A DNA stretch of 64,000 nt. Source: Thermoplasmata archaeon. Its GTDB lineage: Archaea > Thermoplasmatota > E2 > JACPAO01 > JAHFTW01. The notes below the pieces were generated by a model. The model was not told the DNA's origin and did not search any database. It saw only the letters and a list, made by a program, of their open reading frames with translations. The translations under genes and the position numbers were made by a program. Location of the stretch: NCBI GenBank assembly GCA_023269235.1, contig JAHFTW010000001.1, positions 293,548-357,547 on the forward strand, read 5' to 3'. Of this stretch, positions 58,449 through 64,000 are shown piece by piece (the first letter of the stretch is position 1; each line of letters starts with the position of its first letter).

Positions 58449-59231
58449 ATGCAGGACGTCCTCCGCCCCGGTCTCTTCGCTGGCAAGTCCGTCGTGGTCA
58501 CCGGCGGCTCCACGGGCATCGGCCTCGCCATCGCGCACGCCTTCAAGCGCTTCGAGGCCGACGTCCACATCCTGAGCCGCAAGCCAGAGCACCTCGCGGC
58601 CGCCGCCAAGCATCTCGCGGGCGCCGGCCTCGGCCGCGTGACGACGCACTCCGTGGACGTGCGCCAGGCCGACGCCGTCGCCGCGGCCACGAAAGCCATC
58701 GGCCCCGTGGACGTGCTGGTGAACGCCGCGGCCGGCAACTTCCCCGGCCCCTTCGACGCGCTCAGCGCCAATGCGTGGGGTACCGTCGTGGACATCGTGC
58801 TCAACGGCACTGCCAACGTCTGCCGCGCCGTCCGACCTAACCTGCGGTCTGGCGCTTCCATCCTCAACATCGTCGCGGGCTACGCCTGGACGGGGGCGCC
58901 GGGCGTCGCGCACTCGGGCGCCGCGAAGGCGGGTGTGCTGAACCTCACGAAGTCGCTCGCCGTGGAGTGGGCGCCCATCCGCGTCAATGCGGTCAGCCCG
59001 GGCCCAATTGAGGGCACCGAGGGGATGAAGCGGCTCGCCGACGATTTGGGCCTGCGCCCCGCCATCGAGAAGGCGGTGCCGCAACGCCGGCTCGGCGACC
59101 CCGACGAAATCGCTCAGGCCTGTCTCTGGCTCGCGTCCCCGGGGGCCTCCTACGTGACGGGGACCTGCCTCGTCGTGGACGGCGGCATGGATGCGAAGGG
59201 CCCGTTCGGCGACTTGCTGACGGGCGGCTGA
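58449..59231 (+). CDS. Short-chain dehydrogenase, 2,4-dienoyl-CoA reductase-like
   Basis: 260 residues. Cofactor motif TGGSTGIG, NAAAGNF in place of the classical NNAG, and a catalytic region with HSGAAKAGV where the usual YxxxK Tyr is Ser; the Lys is kept. This pattern (AAGNF, lost Tyr, AVEW...INAVSPGPI-like VNAVSPGPIEGTEG) is typical of dienoyl-CoA reductases. It would act with the thiolase in unsaturated acyl-CoA turnover. A box CTGAAG at -27 supports ATG 58449. Confidence 0.85.
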   Translation: MQDVLRPGLFAGKSVVVTGGSTGIGLAIAHAFKRFEADVHILSRKPEHLAAAAKHLAGAGLGRVTTHSVDVRQADAVAAATKAIGPVDVLVNAAAGNFPGPFDALSANAWGTVVDIVLNGTANVCRAVRPNLRSGASILNIVAGYAWTGAPGVAHSGAAKAGVLNLTKSLAVEWAPIRVNAVSPGPIEGTEGMKRLADDLGLRPAIEKAVPQRRLGDPDEIAQACLWLASPGASYVTGTCLVVDGGMDAKGPFGDLLTGG

Positions 59232-59339
59232 CGGATTCAGGCACACCCGCACAGCGCCAGCAAACCACGGAGCTCGCGGAACGCACGGGCAATCTTCTGG
59301 GGCCTCCTCGCAATCGCGGTTCGGACGGGGAGGATTCGC

Positions 59340-60851
59340 TCAGCCCTGCGTCGGCGTGAACTTGCCCAGCATGTCATCCGCGATGAGGCGGACGCCGCCG
59401 GTCTGGCGCACGAACTGGGGGTGGCTGATGACGTCGGCGGGGCGCTCGTCGGTGTTCGCCCAGGTGCCGCGCAGGTAGCCGTCGGTGCCGATGGTCGTCT
59501 CGAAGAAGTCGCCCAGGCGGCGGTCGCCGGACGGGTCGGACTGGACGCTCGAGACCTGGCAGGTGGTGCCGGACTGGCAGATGGGGCCGACGTGCATGGG
59601 CTTGGGGGTGAGCTGGCTCAGCACCACCGTCGGGGTGCCGGTGTTGGCGCCGAGGACGAAGGCCGTGAAGACGTACCAGGGGCCGGAGTACTGGGTGCTC
59701 GGCTTGTCGCCGAAGCTGCCGATCCAGCTCACGGCGACGCGGCCGTCGGAGCCGGCGGAGACCCAAGGCCAGACGTAGGTGCCGTTCGTGGCAACGGCGT
59801 TGGAGACCGTCGTGGAGTTGGTGAGCGCCACGAGGTTGCCGGAGAAGAAGCGGAAGTGCGGCGTGAGGTCGAGCATCCAGGGCCAGGTCTTGCCCTCGTC
59901 GGGGCTGCCGGCCAGGTGGAGGGTCCGCTCGCCGTCGGCATACGAGATCCAGACGTTGCCGGCGGAGTCGAGGGCGGGCTCGTTGAGGCTCAGGCCCGAG
60001 TCGGCTGCGGAGTCGGCGGCGCGGACATCGCTCCAGGTGCGGCCGCCATCGTCGCTGACCGTGATGCCGGTGCCGCAGGACTGGAAGAGGTGGCCGTCGC
60101 TGGGGCGGGCCACGACGTCGCCGTTGCACGGCGTGGAGCCGCGCGAGGTCCAGGTGAGGCCGAAGTCGGTGCTGGCGCGGAAGTCGGCCCCGGTGCCCGA
60201 GCCGTCGTCGCCGGCGAGGTAGTTGCCGGTGAAGTAGAACTCGTTCTTGTAGGACGCGAGCCACTGGCGGTCGATGGGCGCGCCGGAGGCGATGGGGTTG
60301 CCGGGGAGCCAGGTGACGCCGTCGTCGCGGGAGCACTCGGTGCTGGCGAGGACGAGGGATTCGAGGTCGGTGTGGCAGATGGAGCCGTCCGCCATGACGG
60401 TGAAGTCAGGGTCGGAGACGCCGAGGCCGGTGCTGCGAGGGCCAAGGCCCATCGGGGCGTTGGGGGCGCCGATGTGCGTCCAGGTGGCGCCGTCGTCGGT
60501 GCTGCGCCACATGTAGGTCTGCCCGGCGAAGTCCTGCGCGATCTCGGTGGGGAGATGCGTCGGGTCGGCGCTCGGGTGGTAGTGGGTGAAACCGGGGTGC
60601 GAGGAGACGAGCAGGGTGCCTTTGGGGGTGATGGCCATCACGGGCTCGCCGCCGGCGCGGACGTTGTCGAGCAGGATGGGGGCCGTGAAGGTGGGACGGT
60701 CGGCGCGCGCCAGGCCGCCGAAGCCCTCGAGGGTGGGAAGGACGGCGACCGCGGCGCCCGAGCCGGTGTGGGTCGTGGTGGAGGGGGACTGCGAGCAGCC
60801 GGCGAGGGCGAGGGCGCAGAGGGCGAAGGCCGCGAGGAGGGGGCGGAGCAT
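59340..60851 (-). CDS. BNR/sialidase-like lipoprotein, paralogue 3
   Basis: 503 residues. Lipobox LALAGC (Cys19), then a Thr/Ser linker and a propeller with STDDGATWTH, SRDDGVTWLPG, STDFGLTWTS, SDDGGRTWSD and SPDEGKTWPW, the clearest set of Asp boxes in the window. The C-terminus has ICQSGTTC and RRLGDFFETTI, related to the two lipoproteins upstream. The box GCATTATCGCC about 28 nt upstream supports the start. Confidence 0.84.
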   Translation of the reverse strand: MLRPLLAAFALCALALAGCSQSPSTTTHTGSGAAVAVLPTLEGFGGLARADRPTFTAPILLDNVRAGGEPVMAITPKGTLLVSSHPGFTHYHPSADPTHLPTEIAQDFAGQTYMWRSTDDGATWTHIGAPNAPMGLGPRSTGLGVSDPDFTVMADGSICHTDLESLVLASTECSRDDGVTWLPGNPIASGAPIDRQWLASYKNEFYFTGNYLAGDDGSGTGADFRASTDFGLTWTSRGSTPCNGDVVARPSDGHLFQSCGTGITVSDDGGRTWSDVRAADSAADSGLSLNEPALDSAGNVWISYADGERTLHLAGSPDEGKTWPWMLDLTPHFRFFSGNLVALTNSTTVSNAVATNGTYVWPWVSAGSDGRVAVSWIGSFGDKPSTQYSGPWYVFTAFVLGANTGTPTVVLSQLTPKPMHVGPICQSGTTCQVSSVQSDPSGDRRLGDFFETTIGTDGYLRGTWANTDERPADVISHPQFVRQTGGVRLIADDMLGKFTPTQG

Positions 60852-60896
60852 GGTTCCCCCGGTGGCGGACGGGGCGATAATGCTTCCGAGCGCCGG

Positions 60897-60905
60897 GGTT
60901 TATTC
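60897..60905 (+). promoter_or_regulatory. TATA-like box of the PAP2 gene
   Basis: GTTTATTCC centred 27 nt before ATG 60928. A separate box for the divergent lipoprotein gene lies at about 60875-60885. Confidence 0.55.
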
Positions 60906-60927
60906 CGCGCCGGGCATCGCGAGGACC

Positions 60928-61782
60928 ATGGGGGACACCATCGTCGGCGCCATCCGAACGGTGGCGCTGCTGGTGCTCGTGGCGCTCCCCCTCACGGCCG
61001 GGGCCGCGAATTTGCTGTTCCTGCCGCGCGGCGGTCCTTGGTGGACCCTCGCCCACGCGAAGGCGGTCCTGCGCCGGCACGGCCTCGCCCTCGTCGCCCT
61101 CGTCGCGATGCTCATCCCCGAGAACCTGGAGAGCGCCATCGACCCCTGGGTGACGGAGCGCTTGCCGTGGCGCGACGCGCCGACGGCGTTCATTCGCGGC
61201 TACGAAGACGGCCTGCACCAGGCCATCCAGGCCCTGCCCGGCCGTGAGCTGCTGCAGCCGTTCCTGTCCATCGTGTACCTCGTCGGGTTCCCCGTCATCA
61301 TCATCGCCACCACGAGCCTCTCCGTCTGGCGCGACGACGGGATGCGGGCCCGCCGCGCCGCTGGCGCCTACGCGCTCTGTTTCGCCTTCGCGCTGCCCTT
61401 CTACCTGCTCCTGCCCGTCAACGAGGTGTGGTTCGCGCACGACCCCGCCAACCATGGCGCCGTCCAGCAGCTCGCGCTCCACTACCCGATTGTGCGGGAC
61501 AACCTGTACGCCTTCAACGAAGTCAACAACTGCCTGCCGAGCCTCCACACCGCCATCTCGGTCGCCATGGCCCTCGTCGCGCGCGGCGTCCCCCGCTACG
61601 GCCGCTTCGCCGCCGTCCTCGCGTCCCTCATCGTCGCGAGCACGCTCTACCTGGGCATCCACTGGGCGACCGACGTCGTCGCGGGCCTCCTGCTCGCCGT
61701 CGTCGTGGACCGTCTCGTGCGGCGCGCCTGGCCCGACTTGCCGGCCCAAGCGACTCCCGCGACCGTCGCCGTGGAGGCGTGA
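60928..61782 (+). CDS. PAP2-superfamily membrane phosphatase/transferase
   Basis: 284 residues with about six membrane helices. PAP2 motifs: NCLPSLHTAIS (PSxH) and STLYLGIHWATDV (catalytic His and Asp). Related archaeal and eukaryotic enzymes work on polyprenyl or inositol phospholipid head groups, including phosphatases and IPC-synthase-like transferases. The stop overlaps the glycosyltransferase start (GTGA), which suggests a role in glycolipid or lipid-carrier metabolism. Confidence 0.87.
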   Translation: MGDTIVGAIRTVALLVLVALPLTAGAANLLFLPRGGPWWTLAHAKAVLRRHGLALVALVAMLIPENLESAIDPWVTERLPWRDAPTAFIRGYEDGLHQAIQALPGRELLQPFLSIVYLVGFPVIIIATTSLSVWRDDGMRARRAAGAYALCFAFALPFYLLLPVNEVWFAHDPANHGAVQQLALHYPIVRDNLYAFNEVNNCLPSLHTAISVAMALVARGVPRYGRFAAVLASLIVASTLYLGIHWATDVVAGLLLAVVVDRLVRRAWPDLPAQATPATVAVEA

Positions 61783-62912
61783 CGGTGCGCATCGTCCAGC
61801 TCAACCCGTTCTACTTCCCCTACGCGGGCGGCATCGAGCGGCGCATCCGCGCCATCTCCGAGCGGCTCGCCGCGCGCGGCCACGAGGTCCACATCGTCAC
61901 CGCCCAGCAGCCCGGCAGCGTCGCCGGCGTCGTCGAGGAGAACGGCGTGCACGTCCACCGCCTCCCGTCCCGCTTCCCGCTGCGCCGCTTCTACAACCCG
62001 CCGCCGGTCCTCACCCGAGGCGTCCGCGACTATGTGGACGCCCTGCGGCCCGACGTCGTGGACTACCATTTCCGCTGGTCGCCGTCGTGGAACCGCGCCT
62101 TCCGCGCCATGGCCTGCCCCGGCAAGGTCGCCACCATCCACAACACGTACGGCGAGGGCACCGGCCTCCTGGCCGCGGCGAGCCGGCTCAACGACAAGCT
62201 CTACCTGCGCACGTTGCGCCACGCCGTCCGGGTCCTCTGCGTCAGCGACTTCGTGCGCCAGCAGTTCGCCTCGCACGGAGCCCCGCTCGACAAGATGCGC
62301 GTCAGCTACAATGCCGTGGACCTCCCGTCCGCTCCGCCTCAGCCGGTCGCGTCGGCCGTCCCCTACGCGGTCACGGTCTCCCGGCTGGTCCCGCTCAAGG
62401 GCCTTGATGTCCTCGTCGAGGCGTGGCGTCGGGTTCCGGCACCCCTCGACCTGGTGCTCGTGGGCGATGGGCCGGACCGCGCGCGGCTCGCCAAGCTCGC
62501 CAAGCGGCGCGGCGTCGCAAACCGCATCCGGTTCACGGGTTGGGTCTCCGAGACCGAGAAGCACGGTCTCCTCGCGGGCGCGGTCGCCTACTTGCACCCG
62601 TCCCGCTTCGAGGCGTTCGGGCTCAGCATCGTCGAGGCGATGGCAGAGGGCGCGCCCGTCGTCTGCTCCCGCGCCGGGGGCATCCCAGAGGCGGTCGGCG
62701 ACGCCGGCCCGCTTCTCCCGCATGAACCCAAGGCGTGGGCGGAAGCCGTCACGCGCCTGGCCCGTGACCCTGCGGAGGCCCGCGCGGCCCGCGCGCGCAG
62801 CCTGGCGCAGGCGCGTCGCTTCTCCTGGGACGCCATCGCGGACGGGCTCGAAGCGGCCTATGCCGAGGCCTGCCAGGCCGGCGCCATCTCGCCGCCCATG
62901 GCCTCTTCGTAG
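61779..62912 (+). CDS. Glycosyltransferase family 4 protein
   Basis: 377 residues from GTG 61779 (VTVRIVQLNPFYFPYAGGIE); GTG 61785 is an alternative. GT-B fold: N-terminal PYAGGIERRIRAISERLA, C-terminal nucleotide-sugar site with GDGPDRARLAKLAKRRG and the acidic motif FEAFGLSIVEAMAEG (E-x7-E). Transfers a sugar from an NDP donor; the acceptor may be a lipid, given the PAP2 neighbour. It converges on and overlaps the next gene by 55 bp. Confidence 0.9.
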   Translation: MTVRIVQLNPFYFPYAGGIERRIRAISERLAARGHEVHIVTAQQPGSVAGVVEENGVHVHRLPSRFPLRRFYNPPPVLTRGVRDYVDALRPDVVDYHFRWSPSWNRAFRAMACPGKVATIHNTYGEGTGLLAAASRLNDKLYLRTLRHAVRVLCVSDFVRQQFASHGAPLDKMRVSYNAVDLPSAPPQPVASAVPYAVTVSRLVPLKGLDVLVEAWRRVPAPLDLVLVGDGPDRARLAKLAKRRGVANRIRFTGWVSETEKHGLLAGAVAYLHPSRFEAFGLSIVEAMAEGAPVVCSRAGGIPEAVGDAGPLLPHEPKAWAEAVTRLARDPAEARAARARSLAQARRFSWDAIADGLEAAYAEACQAGAISPPMASS

Positions 62913-64000
62913 ATGCGCTCGAGCTGGTCGGCGGAGCGCTCCAGGCTGAGCGTCTCGGCGTGCGAGCGGCACCGCGCGCGCAGGGCGGGCCCGGCGCGGA
63001 CGGCGCGCACCAGGGCGGTTGCCGCGCCGGCGCGGTCCCACGGCTCGAAAAGGTAGCCGGTCTGGCGGTGGTGCACGAAATCGGCGAGGCCGCGCGCGCG
63101 CACGGCGGCGACGGGAGTGCCGCACGCCATCGCCTCGACCGCGGTCATGCCCTGCGTCTCGAACTGGCTCGCGGAGGCGAAGGCGTCCGCGCTCGCGTAG
63201 GTGGCGGCGAGCTCCTCGTCGGGGACGAAGCCGAGGAACTGGACGGCGCCCTCGAGGCCGTGCTTGGCGACGGTGCGCTGGATGCGCTCCATCTCGGGGC
63301 CGCGGCCGCCGATGGCGAGGGTGAGGTCGGGGACCTGGCGGCGCGCCCACGCGAGGGCATCGACGAGGAACGGGAGGTCCTTCTCGCGGGCGAGGCGGCC
63401 GAGGCTCAGCACGACGGGGCCGCCGTTCGGGCTCAGCCGCTCGCGGGCCTCCTTCGTGCGGGCGCCGGGGTGGAAACGCACCGTGTCCACGCCGTTCGGA
63501 TGGACTTGGAGGTTGGGGATCTTGTGGCCGGGGACATGGCGGGCCAGCTCCGACGCGCAGCTTGGGCTCGGGGCGAGCACGATGTCGCAGCGGCGGAAGA
63601 ACGAGCCCGTCTGCCGCCACACGACGGCGCGCGAGATGGCACGCCCGCCCCAGGGGACGACGTAGGGCACCAGGTCGGGGATGAACGTGTGGTAGCTCGT
63701 GACGACGGGGAGACCGACCTTGTTGGCGGCGCGCAGGCCCCACATGCCGACCAGGAACGGGCTCTGGATGTGCACCAGCTCGAAGCCCTCCTCCTTGAGG
63801 ATCTTGGCCGTGTCATGCTCCTTCTCCCGGAGGCTCATGTGGAAGTCGGGGTAGCCCCAGAACGGGCGGCCCTTGTAGCGCGTGACGTCGGCGCTGCGCT
63901 CAGAGACGGGGCCGGGGCAGAACACGTGGAAGGTGTGGCCGCGCTGCTCCAGGGAACCGATGATGTTCCGGACGCTCGTCGTCAAGCCGTCGATGCGGGG
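62858..64000 (-). CDS. Glycosyltransferase family 4 protein, N-terminus cut by window edge
   Basis: 380 residues present; the frame is open to the window edge without a start that fits the family, which normally begins about 15-20 residues earlier with a motif like FxPxIDGVxTS (PRIDGLTTSVRN is seen). GT-B fold with VTSYHTFIPDLV, SLGRLAREKDLPFLVDAL and the donor motif ETQGMTAVEAMACG. It resembles lipid glycosyltransferases (diacylglycerol/MgdA-like). The 3' end overlaps the convergent GT gene by 55 bp. Confidence 0.88.
   Translation of the reverse strand, partial: PRIDGLTTSVRNIIGSLEQRGHTFHVFCPGPVSERSADVTRYKGRPFWGYPDFHMSLREKEHDTAKILKEEGFELVHIQSPFLVGMWGLRAANKVGLPVVTSYHTFIPDLVPYVVPWGGRAISRAVVWRQTGSFFRRCDIVLAPSPSCASELARHVPGHKIPNLQVHPNGVDTVRFHPGARTKEARERLSPNGGPVVLSLGRLAREKDLPFLVDALAWARRQVPDLTLAIGGRGPEMERIQRTVAKHGLEGAVQFLGFVPDEELAATYASADAFASASQFETQGMTAVEAMACGTPVAAVRARGLADFVHHRQTGYLFEPWDRAGAATALVRAVRAGPALRARCRSHAETLSLERSADQLERIYEEAMGGEMAPAWQASA

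Overview
The window is GC-rich (roughly 70 % GC) archaeal DNA. Archaea-specific or archaeal-type genes include TrmY, SRP54, Pelota, a NEMF/Rqc2 homologue next to it, ABCE1/Rli1, a Nip7-like protein, a split glycine decarboxylase (GcvPA/GcvPB), and an RNase P RNA with archaeal core motifs. The tRNAs lack an encoded CCA. Promoters look archaeal: an AT-rich TATA-like box sits about 24-28 nt upstream of the start codon of many genes, which implies leaderless mRNAs. A full pyruvate-type 2-oxoacid dehydrogenase complex, lipoate genes, C-terminal sorting tails and high GC fit a GC-rich Thermoplasmatota-like euryarchaeon of soil or sediment. That placement is inference.

Layout. 1-1.5 kb: truncated exported beta-propeller-like protein. 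1.7-7.0 kb (minus): pyruvate dehydrogenase operon E1alpha, a 73-aa membrane protein, a 27-aa mini-ORF, E1beta, E2, E3. 7.1-8.5 kb: two exported proteins. 8.5-16 kb: TrmY and SRP54, a C39-like protein, leucyl aminopeptidase, HAD phosphatase, lipoprotein, RNase P RNA and small proteins. 16.3-19.9 kb: tRNA-Tyr, then GcvH, GcvPA and GcvPB. 19.9-24.8 kb: NAD kinase-like protein, OsmC, CYTH, lipoprotein, m5C methyltransferase, Nip7-like and Nudix proteins. 24.8-30.7 kb: two-wHTH regulator, three exported paralogues and a CopC-CopD-type protein, a candidate copper-handling locus. 30.8-31.1 kb: tRNA-Phe followed by degenerate copies of its 3' end. 31.1-38.9 kb: ABCE1, two MBL-fold hydrolases, lipoyl synthase and small proteins, with two diverged 180-bp inverted-repeat elements. 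38.9-45.4 kb: antiporter, thiolase, DMT transporter, SCP2, thioredoxin and exported proteins. 45.4-49.8 kb: Pelota-NEMF operon, membrane protein, tRNA-Pro with a structured duplication of its 3' end. 49.9-52.8 kb: CorC-like protein, Lrp regulator, eukaryote-type glutamine synthetase (GSII). 53-64 kb: lipoproteins including three sialidase-like paralogues, a dienoyl-CoA-reductase-like SDR, a PAP2 protein and two glycosyltransferases.

How the genes work together. PDH, the glycine cleavage system and LipA form a lipoate-dependent carbon core. Thiolase and the SDR suggest acyl-CoA metabolism. Pelota, NEMF and ABCE1 cover ribosome rescue and recycling. All six exported proteins with a non-lipoprotein signal peptide are predicted to begin with histidine after cleavage. 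Two of them share an identical 20-bp promoter element at the same distance from the start codon. Together with CopC-CopD this points to a copper-related secreted regulon, the most interesting hypothesis in the window.
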